NCBI GenBank assembly: GCA_030539335.1
Contig: JAUNSG010000010.1
Coordinates: 1-64,000, forward strand
Reading direction: 5' to 3'
Source: Eubacteriales bacterium
GTDB taxonomy: Bacteria; Bacillota; Clostridia; Oscillospirales; Butyricicoccaceae
DNA: 64,000 nt
Both the position numbers and the translations under genes were made by a program. Every line of letters begins with the position of its first letter. The stretch's first letter is position 1. Shown piece after piece: positions 1 through 6,923 of this stretch. A model generated the notes under the pieces. That model was not told where the DNA came from and made no database searches. It worked only from the letters and a program-made list of their open reading frames with translations.

Positions 1-510
1 ATTGGCGTTGGCACGGTAACCACGCTTGTGCAGTCCGGCGCCGGAGGTATCCAGATACAGGGTCACCTGATTGTTCATGATGGCAAACTGAATCTGGCAG
101 CGGGGACCAGTTTCCTCAAACCATTCGATCCCATATGCCTCCGAGAGGCTTTTGACGATTGCCTTTTTCACAATGCTCTGACAGTCCGGGACACTGTGCA
201 GATCGGAGGAGAGCGAATAGCCCTTTACGGGAAAGGCATAGTCCTTTTCAATATAGTCCAGCCACGGCAGTTCATAGACCCCATCAAACAGCTCTTCAAA
301 GGTGTGGGCTTCAAAGGAACCGATGGTGATCAACACACGCTCCGCACTACGAAGCCAAAGGTTCGCCCAAATCAGTGTCTGCTCATCGCCGGAAAAAAAT
401 ACACGGCCATTTTCGACACGGACATCCTCCAGCTTGCCACCGTACCGCAGTTCGTCGCCCACGATGCCCTCCAGCCCAAACAGAGTTGGACAGCAAAACT
501 CATATGTCAT
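1..510 (-). CDS. THUMP-domain class I SAM-dependent RNA methyltransferase, RlmL/YpsC-like (partial)
   Basis: The first 170 codons are present and the gene runs off the left edge. The start MTYEFCCPTLFGLEGIVGDE is typical of the RlmL/YpsC family, which methylates a guanine of 23S rRNA in the cytoplasm. The last visible stretch holds the family hallmark GLHKRGYR. Only the N-terminal ferredoxin-like and THUMP RNA-binding region is inside the window; the Rossmann catalytic domain lies outside it. A GAGGCGG ribosome-binding site precedes the ATG at 510. The gene is separated from the transport cluster upstream by a terminator. The family call is firm; the exact modified base is inferred. Confidence 0.88.
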   Translation of the reverse strand, partial: MTYEFCCPTLFGLEGIVGDELRYGGKLEDVRVENGRVFFSGDEQTLIWANLWLRSAERVLITIGSFEAHTFEELFDGVYELPWLDYIEKDYAFPVKGYSLSSDLHSVPDCQSIVKKAIVKSLSEAYGIEWFEETGPRCQIQFAIMNNQVTLYLDTSGAGLHKRGYRANAN

Positions 511-600
511 GGTTTTCCGCCTCTTTTCTGACAAATCATTCATACGCTCTATTGTACAATACTTCGTTTCTCCGCACAAGTAAAACCTCTCATCCGGATA

Positions 601-632
601 CAAAACAAAGGAGCCGGACGGCCGGCTCCTTT
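601..632 (-). terminator. Rho-independent terminator of the transport cluster
   Basis: An 11-bp perfect stem (607-617 with 622-632, arm AAAGGAGCCGG) is followed on the minus strand by TTTTGTAT. It lies just after the stop of the MacB-like gene and before the rRNA methyltransferase gene, so it should end the minus-strand transport operon. Confidence 0.85.
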
Positions 633-655
633 GAAAATATAACAGGATGAAACTT

Positions 656-1474
656 TTATTCTTCTCTTTTCCGTTCCCGGATTCCTGTACGGACAAGACG
701 AACCATCGGAATCAGACAAAGCAGGGACAGGGCGGCAAACGCATAACAACGCTTGACATCGCGCAAATACAGCAATTCCACCTCGCTTTTTTCACATCCC
801 GCAGTCAATTGCAGCTCCTGCTTTTTTTGCTTCCAGTTTTGCCGCCACCCCTTAAAATCCGACCACTGGGATGGGATCATCTCGCTAATCCACGACAGAT
901 CGGTATAGACATCCAGCCGCAGCAGCTTTGCGGAAATACCATATTGCCGGATCAGCCGCTCTGCGGCGAGCTGCCGTGGCACACCACCATCCCTCATGGC
1001 GCTGAGCCGGTTGAATGTCACATCCTCCAGCAGGTCTGTCCCCTCAACCAGCAGCAGCTGTTTGGGCTGGGGAATCACATCGCAGATCGTCCATGTGTGT
1101 CCGGCATATTGGACGGTCTGTCCCTCTGCCCGGCGGGTGGAGAACAATTTCTCCGCCAAACCCTCACTGATGATACATCCATCCTTTTGTTCCGGCTGCA
1201 AGTTTTTTCCGTAAGGAAGCAGGCAATGAGAGCTTCCATAGACCACGATGACATCTGTCTCTTCGCTCTTTTGATTGAGATCCGCAACGACAGTCTGACT
1301 TTCATACTCCCTCCACACTGCCACCGAAGGTACCTCTGCTTTTTCCATGGCGGGCTGAACTATTTCGGTCAGCAGTACCGGATCAATCGTCTCATCTTCC
1401 AGCAACAGTGTGATCGTCCCCATCATCCGGCTTTTTGCACACTGACCATAATACACCGCCAAGCCGGAAAACAC
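656..1474 (-). CDS. Membrane protein with MacB-periplasmic-core-like domain
   Basis: About 272 residues with one hydrophobic segment at each end (FSGLAVYYG and upstream LLCLLAGVV; near the C-terminus CYAFAALSLLCLIPMV). Between them is an extracytoplasmic region whose ISEGLAEKLF...EGQTVQYAGHTWTICDVI pattern resembles the periplasmic core of MacB/FtsX permeases. The FtsX permease domain itself is missing. It follows the HlyD-type gene closely, so a joint role in an envelope complex is inferred. The start is uncertain: the only standard in-frame start is GTG at 1474, inside the first hydrophobic stretch and without a ribosome-binding site. A good AGGAGG lies about 70 bases upstream, in the end of the preceding gene. 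The function is not established. Confidence 0.6.
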   Translation of the reverse strand: MFSGLAVYYGQCAKSRMMGTITLLLEDETIDPVLLTEIVQPAMEKAEVPSVAVWREYESQTVVADLNQKSEETDVIVVYGSSHCLLPYGKNLQPEQKDGCIISEGLAEKLFSTRRAEGQTVQYAGHTWTICDVIPQPKQLLLVEGTDLLEDVTFNRLSAMRDGGVPRQLAAERLIRQYGISAKLLRLDVYTDLSWISEMIPSQWSDFKGWRQNWKQKKQELQLTAGCEKSEVELLYLRDVKRCYAFAALSLLCLIPMVRLVRTGIRERKREE

Positions 1475-1518
1475 GACACCAGCCAGCAGACAGAGCAGGA
1501 ATCTTCCCCCGTTTGTCC

Positions 1519-2838
1519 TTAATAGTCTGCCAAGCGTACGCGATCCCCCTCCTCTACATACCGATCCATGTCCTCAATGACCTCGCTCTGTGCGTTCAAT
1601 TCACTTGACTCAATCGCTGCATAGGAATCGTTCTTATCCAGTACGGTCACCTCTACTTTCCGCGCAATCGTCTGTGTGCCCAGTACGGTTTCCTTTTCGT
1701 CGATGACATAGACAAACGAGCGGTTGTTTTCCTGCGACAACGCCATAATCGGAACCGTACAGGAATATTTTTCGGAATCGCGCGTGAGGGTCATCTCTCC
1801 GCTCTGCCCGATCGACAGCTTTTTTGCCGGAACAATGACCGTCGCATTCAGCATTTCCCCTGTTTCATTTGCCTCCAGAGAATCGATCGTTACCCCCTCA
1901 ATGTCCTGATCAGCTATTTTTACGGTGACCTCATCCCCCACCGAAACATACTCCGCATCGTCCTTCGTGATCTGTGTGACAAACCGCAGTCCAGCACGAT
2001 TGTCCGACATCTTGAGGACCGCCGTATCTGCGGTCATTTGTCCCGCTCCTGTGATGATTTCCGTAATTACACCGCTCTTTGATGCACAGATCTTACCGTC
2101 CTTTTTCTTCAGACGCTTGAGCTTCTTCCATTTTTTATACAGGCTGTCCAGCGATCCGTTCTCACCGCTCGCATTTTGGGCGTCCTCGACCGCACGGCTG
2201 GATGCCCGAAGCTCCTCCTTTTGCGTCATGAGCGCCCTCGCATATTCCTCCTGCGCGGTGGAAACCGCCTGTACAAGCTGCTCCCCCGTCGCCTGGTCTT
2301 TCTTATCACTGCTCAGCCTCCGGTACCGCGCAAGTGTATCCTTGGCCTGTTTCACCTTTTGCGCAGCTACATTGACCTCCCATTGCATCTTTTCCCGCGT
2401 ATAGGCATCGTCTTCCTTGGCACGTGCAATCCCCCTTTCCAGTTCCCGGATGCTGCTCGAAACGAGGTCAATCTGCTCTTGCAGACTATTGGAATCGAGC
2501 TGCATCAGGACGCTGCCCTTTTTTACACTCTGTCCGACCTGAACCGAAATGCTCCGCACCAAAATGTTCGGCTGGGTGAAGACCACACGCTCCTTGTTTT
2601 TCTCCACGACGCCGCCAACCGTGACGGTATGCGTAATGCGCCGTTCGGTCGGATTGACGACAACAACCTGCGCTACCGTAAAGGACGCTGCAATGCGCGA
2701 CAGCACCGTACACACCAGCATAATCAATAGGAAAATAGCCAGCGCTCTGAGCCAAACGGTACGCGATTGTGATGATTTCAAATGGCGTAGAACAATCCTT
2801 CTTTCCGTATGTGATTTGGATGATTCGAAATGTCGCAA
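1519..2838 (-). CDS. HlyD-family / periplasmic adaptor protein
   Basis: About 439 residues. One membrane anchor (LAIFLLIMLVCTVLSR, about residues 35-55) is followed by a first lipoyl half (VEKNKERVVFTQPN...VGQSVKKGSVLMQLD) and a long alpha-helical coiled coil (LQEQIDLVSSSIRELERG onward). A second lipoyl half (KSGVITEIITGAGQMTADTAVL) and beta-barrel domains complete the HlyD/MacA adaptor order. Such proteins couple inner-membrane transporters to outer components or act as peptide-export accessories. I chose the TTG at 2838 because AGAGG precedes it, 14 bases after the permease stop; a longer reading would overlap that permease. No ABC ATPase partner is nearby. A 48-bp imperfect duplication covers its first codons. 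Confidence 0.8.
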   Translation of the reverse strand: MRHFESSKSHTERRIVLRHLKSSQSRTVWLRALAIFLLIMLVCTVLSRIAASFTVAQVVVVNPTERRITHTVTVGGVVEKNKERVVFTQPNILVRSISVQVGQSVKKGSVLMQLDSNSLQEQIDLVSSSIRELERGIARAKEDDAYTREKMQWEVNVAAQKVKQAKDTLARYRRLSSDKKDQATGEQLVQAVSTAQEEYARALMTQKEELRASSRAVEDAQNASGENGSLDSLYKKWKKLKRLKKKDGKICASKSGVITEIITGAGQMTADTAVLKMSDNRAGLRFVTQITKDDAEYVSVGDEVTVKIADQDIEGVTIDSLEANETGEMLNATVIVPAKKLSIGQSGEMTLTRDSEKYSCTVPIMALSQENNRSFVYVIDEKETVLGTQTIARKVEVTVLDKNDSYAAIESSELNAQSEVIEDMDRYVEEGDRVRLADY

Positions 2839-2853
2839 AGCAATTCCTCTTTC
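2758..2853. repeat. 48-bp imperfect tandem duplication at the adaptor gene start
   Basis: 2758-2805 and 2806-2853 align without gaps with roughly three quarters of positions identical. On the minus strand each copy begins GAAAGA.GGATTG-like and encodes a related peptide (ALRHFESSKSHT and VLRHLKSSQSRT). The upstream copy carries the ribosome-binding site and TTG start of the HlyD-type gene. Confidence 0.7.
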
Positions 2854-3692
2854 TATTCTTTCATTGCGGACGCCGCAATTCCCTGTTCCAGATAATCCTG
2901 TCCGCTCAGGAAAATCAGTACCGCCGGCACAAGTGCAACCAAGGAGGCGCACAGGGACACTCCGGCATTGTTCGACTGGATTTCCGGAAGAAACAGAGAG
3001 AGCGGCCACAGGTTTTTGCTCTGTAAAAAGGTCAGCGGCTGCTCCAACATGCTCCAGCACTCCAGAAAGGACAGGATCACGGCAGAAAGAATACCGGACG
3101 ATCCCATTGGAACGCCAATATGGAAAAATATCTGCCAATCCGATGCACCGTCAATGCGCGCGGCCTCCAGAATACCTTTCGGAATCGAACGGAAAAACCG
3201 GTACATGACAAAGACCGAAAAGGTCGAAAACATCCCCGGCAGAATGACCGCAGCCAGTGTGTCCAGAAGATGCAGCCGATCCAACACCAGATATTCTGAC
3301 AGCATAGTCACCTGAAACGGCATCATCATCAGGACGATACACAGCAGATAGAGCGCTTTTCGTCCGCGGAAGGAATAACACGCCAGCCCCCACGCTGCGG
3401 GCATTCCAAATAGAATCTGTCCCCCGACAATGCCGACACTGATTTTGACGGAATTCCAAAACATCGAAAAGAATTCCGGCGAGTCCAAAAACAACGCGAC
3501 GACATTGCGCAGTGTCGGATACGCGGCGAGCAGATGCCATGAGGCATAGCCCTCCGCCTTTCCCAGCCCCGGGGCGATACAGGTAAAAATCTCCTGATTC
3601 CCCATCAAAGTCCCACTCACCAAAAAGAGCAGCGGGGCGATGGACAGCAGTGCAATAGCGCTCAGGGCGACAAGCCGGATTCGTCGTTTCAT
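2853..3692 (-). CDS. ABC transporter permease, MalG/UgpE type
   Basis: 279 residues, about six membrane segments, with the cytoplasmic coupling EAA loop EAARIDGASDWQIFFHIGVP typical of carbohydrate-type ABC importers. It would form the membrane channel with the adjacent MalF-type subunit (2-base gap). The extended N-terminal loop between the first two membrane segments is usual for this family. The partner ATPase is not in the window; in many Firmicutes one ATPase (MsmK/MsmX type) serves several importers, so it may lie elsewhere. The substrate cannot be read from the sequence; sugars are the usual cargo of the family, but the unusual lipoproteins make this uncertain. Confidence 0.85.
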   Translation of the reverse strand: MKRRIRLVALSAIALLSIAPLLFLVSGTLMGNQEIFTCIAPGLGKAEGYASWHLLAAYPTLRNVVALFLDSPEFFSMFWNSVKISVGIVGGQILFGMPAAWGLACYSFRGRKALYLLCIVLMMMPFQVTMLSEYLVLDRLHLLDTLAAVILPGMFSTFSVFVMYRFFRSIPKGILEAARIDGASDWQIFFHIGVPMGSSGILSAVILSFLECWSMLEQPLTFLQSKNLWPLSLFLPEIQSNNAGVSLCASLVALVPAVLIFLSGQDYLEQGIAASAMKE

Positions 3693-3694
3693 AG

Positions 3695-4549
3695 TCAGTC
3701 CTCCTTATCCCAGCTCCGCTGCAGCAGCAGAACAAATCCCAGGACGACCAGAGCGAGCAAGACCGAGCCCGCTGACATTTTGTCCACTGACAAATCCTGA
3801 AACCAGTTATTGAACACATGCTGCAGCAAATAAATGCTCTCCTGCGGATAACTTCCCGCCACAAGATAGGCTTCCCGGAACACTTTGAAGGTGTTTAGCA
3901 CGGAAAGCACCAGGATTGTGAACGCAGTTGGGCGCAGATTCGGCAGTGTAATCCGCCAAAGCTTTGCCCATTCCCCCGCTCCGTCCACATCAGCCGCCTC
4001 ATAAATGCTCTTGGGAATTGCGGAAAGTCCCGCTGTCCACAGGATCACATCGTAGCCGAGGTTTTTCCAAATATAGGTGAACACAAGCACACCAAACGCA
4101 GTCCCGGTGTTCATCCAGTCGGTTCCGGACAGATGCAGAGCATGCAGCAGTGCATTGAGCAGTCCCTGTGGGTGAAACACCAACTTCCACAGCAGCACGA
4201 CGCTGGCCGCCGGGATCGCCAGCGGCAGCAGGTACATGCTTTTCAAAAGCTGTTTTCCGCAGATGATCTTTTGCAGCATGATCGCAATGCCAAGGGACAG
4301 GCTGAGCAGCAGCGGCAGACACACGGCGACAAATTTCAGTGTGTTGCCTGCTGCCAGCTGAAAGGCTGGGTTGCTCAGTACCTGTCTGTAATTATCCAGT
4401 CCGTTAAAGCCTCCCATGGCACGGGAGAAGGACCGGCGCACCACATCTGCAAATGGAATCAGATAAAAGATCAGTACGCCGATCATCTCCGGCAGCAAAA
4501 ACAGCCACACTGCCGAATGCCGTTTGCCGCAGCGCTTCCGTCGCCTCAT
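3695..4549 (-). CDS. ABC transporter permease, MalF/UgpA type
   Basis: 284 residues with about six membrane segments and an EAA loop EAADVDGAGEWAKLWRITLP. The start overlaps the stop of the upstream lipoprotein gene by four bases (ATGA), indicating coupled translation. The N-terminus (LFLLPEMIGVLIFYLIPFAD) matches MalF/UgpA-type subunits without the large periplasmic insert of enterobacterial MalF. It pairs with the following MalG-type gene. Confidence 0.85.
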   Translation of the reverse strand: MRRRKRCGKRHSAVWLFLLPEMIGVLIFYLIPFADVVRRSFSRAMGGFNGLDNYRQVLSNPAFQLAAGNTLKFVAVCLPLLLSLSLGIAIMLQKIICGKQLLKSMYLLPLAIPAASVVLLWKLVFHPQGLLNALLHALHLSGTDWMNTGTAFGVLVFTYIWKNLGYDVILWTAGLSAIPKSIYEAADVDGAGEWAKLWRITLPNLRPTAFTILVLSVLNTFKVFREAYLVAGSYPQESIYLLQHVFNNWFQDLSVDKMSAGSVLLALVVLGFVLLLQRSWDKED

Positions 4550-6816
4550 TCCGATAAGTACAGGTTGATCTTCTTTTGGATTTCGTTGACCGTCGTGTCC
4601 AGATCCTGCGTGCCATCCAGATACAAGAGGCCCTGATCCAGAACCAGATCCCGGATCACGCGGTCGGTAATCGACGGCTGCGTCAGGCTCTCCAGCTGCC
4701 TTGTCATTGCATTGATCTGCTCCTGCGTCATCGGCTCCCCTTCGATCGTCACCATATTGCCGTTTTCATCGGAAAACCCGGTACTCACCATCTGATCGCT
4801 GTTCATCATCGCATCCGCGCTGGACTCATAGGACGCGCGATTGGTCGCAAATCCATCCGTCCACTGGTTGCCGATGTCTTTTCCCAGCAGCATCTTGACA
4901 AACTGCTTTGCCGTCTCAGTGTCTCCACCGGAGACCACGCCCGTCATCAGATATGGGACAAACGACGAAACCGAATCCGTGTCGGCCGGTGCAAATTCAA
5001 TCTCCGGATATTCCCTTTGCACGCTGTACATCAGCTGGATGTCGCCGAGGCCGGTCGGCGTTCCGACACTCATCTGACCGCTTCCGCCTACGATTCCCAG
5101 CCCATTCAATGTGCTGATCTTTATTCCGTCCACTTCGATTCCGTCATAGCCTTCCGCTTCCGCCTGCTTGTCGAACTCACTGTAATCGTCCAAATCATAG
5201 AGGCGCTTGGCCTGCGTCAGAAAATCTCTGAGCTTTTCCGCGTCAATGCTGTCCCCCTGCGTCCACGAAGCGGAATCCGCCTCGTACAGTGAGAGAAGGA
5301 ATGTCTGTTTCGTATAACTTGAAAAGACATTTTTGCTGCTGTCCTGTTTTTTGAGCTGTTCCCCACGGTCCGCGAGCTTCTTCAGGCTGCCGCCTGCGGC
5401 AACCGTATCTGCGTTTCCGGCAACCAGCGAGCCGAAAAATCGAACCGGCATCACGTACTGTTTTCCATCCTGCTTGTATGCATCGCGGATATTTTCAAAC
5501 AAGCCGTCCTCTTTTTCCACCGCATCGACCACATCGCTGATATCCTCCAGAATGCCCTTTTCTACATAGCTGTCCATCGGCAAACCGTCTAAAATCAGCA
5601 CGTCCGGTCCCTTTCCTGCCATAATGTTTGTGTTGAGCAGCTTGATCGCATCCTCTGCGGTCACGCCGTCATCCCCCGTCATGCCGACTTCCAGCTTGAC
5701 ATACGTATCCGGGTTGCTCTTTTGAAACGCCGTCACAGCCTGTCGCAGCAGGGTGGATTCCGTCAGCGTGTAGACCGTGAGCTCTTTTTCCGGTACCGCC
5801 GCGGTTTCTGCGTCGTATGCATAGTGCAGCAGCTGTTCGCTGCCGTCGTCGCCCAGGACTGCAACAAAAATATTGTCGGTGTCCATCTGGACCGCGTCTA
5901 AAAATACAATACTCGTGTCATTTAACGAAACCAACGAACCATCGACCAACTGTTCGTTGATGCTTCCGCCCAGCTTATGGGTGAAAATGCCTTCGTGATT
6001 GACAAACAGGATGCTGTCATCCTCACCGGCGGCAAACGCCATCGGCAGTCCGATTTCCGTGCTTGTCGCAAATGCGTAGTCATTATTTTTGACCACATCA
6101 CTCAGCGCGCCGTCGGCGTCCTCCGACTTGCCGCTCTCCGTGTCGATCATCCGCACGCCGTCCTCATTGACCGCAAACAGCGTCTTTCCCGCGATGCCGC
6201 AATACTCGGTGCTCACACCGTCATCCTGACCAATGGGAGAGCACTTTCCCGTATCCAGATCGACAGCCAGCAAGTCATGGTTGACATCGACGAGAAACAG
6301 CGAACCGGATTCATCGCGCACTATTTGTAAAATCATATCCTGCTCGTCCGGCAGCGTAAGCTTCTGTTTCGCTATGTCGCCCTCCACAGGGATCTGATAC
6401 AACGTATACGAAAAGGAATAGTCCCCATCGTCTTCGTTTGCCTCAATGGAAATCACCGAGGCCCCGCCATCCGGCGCCATCACGGATTGCGCCACATCGG
6501 GCGTCTCTTCCTCGCGGACGGTCTCCCATGTCTGCCCCAAATCGGAGCTGCGCAGCAGACAATACGTTACTTTATCTGCCTCTTGGTCGTATAGGATTCC
6601 GCCTGCCCCCAAGCTGCCGTCGTCCAGCTTGGTAATGGTTTGCAGCTGGAATCCTTCGGGCAGCTCGACTTCACTTTCCAGAAACCGTCCGGTTTCCCCC
6701 TGCCCTGCACTTCCGCCCCCGCTGTCTCCGCCGCATCCGACCAGCATCCCTGCGGTCAGAATAGCCGCCAATAGCAGAGCAAAAATACGTGTGAATGTTT
6801 TTCGGTTGTGTTTCAT
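4546..6816 (-). CDS. Lipoprotein: propeller-like N-terminal half fused to extracellular solute-binding domain (copy 1)
   Basis: 756 residues. A signal peptide with lipobox LVGC (lipidated Cys28) anchors it outside the membrane. Residues about 45-340 contain an exact Asp-box (S-x-D-x-G-x-T-W at 90-97) and repeated short strands (e.g. SILFVNHEGIFTH), suggesting a beta-propeller or sialidase-like fold. From about residue 345 (ELTVYTLTESTLLRQAVTAF) it reads as a family 1 solute-binding protein to the end. Typical sugar-binding lipoproteins are about 400-450 residues, so the N-terminal half is extra. It is followed by two permeases with a four-base overlap. The start has a GGGGAGG site. The ligand is unknown. 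Confidence 0.82.
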   Translation of the reverse strand: MKHNRKTFTRIFALLLAAILTAGMLVGCGGDSGGGSAGQGETGRFLESEVELPEGFQLQTITKLDDGSLGAGGILYDQEADKVTYCLLRSSDLGQTWETVREEETPDVAQSVMAPDGGASVISIEANEDDGDYSFSYTLYQIPVEGDIAKQKLTLPDEQDMILQIVRDESGSLFLVDVNHDLLAVDLDTGKCSPIGQDDGVSTEYCGIAGKTLFAVNEDGVRMIDTESGKSEDADGALSDVVKNNDYAFATSTEIGLPMAFAAGEDDSILFVNHEGIFTHKLGGSINEQLVDGSLVSLNDTSIVFLDAVQMDTDNIFVAVLGDDGSEQLLHYAYDAETAAVPEKELTVYTLTESTLLRQAVTAFQKSNPDTYVKLEVGMTGDDGVTAEDAIKLLNTNIMAGKGPDVLILDGLPMDSYVEKGILEDISDVVDAVEKEDGLFENIRDAYKQDGKQYVMPVRFFGSLVAGNADTVAAGGSLKKLADRGEQLKKQDSSKNVFSSYTKQTFLLSLYEADSASWTQGDSIDAEKLRDFLTQAKRLYDLDDYSEFDKQAEAEGYDGIEVDGIKISTLNGLGIVGGSGQMSVGTPTGLGDIQLMYSVQREYPEIEFAPADTDSVSSFVPYLMTGVVSGGDTETAKQFVKMLLGKDIGNQWTDGFATNRASYESSADAMMNSDQMVSTGFSDENGNMVTIEGEPMTQEQINAMTRQLESLTQPSITDRVIRDLVLDQGLLYLDGTQDLDTTVNEIQKKINLYLSE

Positions 6817-6845
6817 TCATAAGACCTCCCCTCGTGTCTGTGTCT

Positions 6846-6900
6846 ATTGTAGCAGACGAATCTTTAAAATTCCTGAAAACAACCTTAAAGTTTCCTTTGT
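6846..6900 (-). promoter_or_regulatory. Promoter with 11-bp-spaced TTAAAG-like repeats upstream of lipoprotein copy 1
   Basis: Read on the minus strand: -10 TACAAT at 6846-6851. Hexamer TTAAAG sits at 6862-6867 (10 bp from the -10), then TTTCAG at 6873, TTTAAG at 6884 and ACAAAG at 6895, each 11 bp apart. There is no consensus -35. This is the layout of promoters activated by OmpR/PhoB-family regulators such as B. subtilis PhoP. Confidence 0.72.
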
Positions 6901-6923
6901 TTTGCTGCAACACTTCCATTCCT

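Noticed and set aside
28..531. Plus-strand frame at the left edge
   Set aside because: The minus strand reads as the start of an RlmL-type methyltransferase with the motif GLHKRGYR, so this is a shadow.
2839..3138. N-terminal extension of the HlyD-type protein back to 3138
   Set aside because: The extra 100 residues are antisense-free but lie inside the MalG-type permease gene in another frame and read as non-protein sequence; the TTG at 2838 has a good ribosome-binding site.
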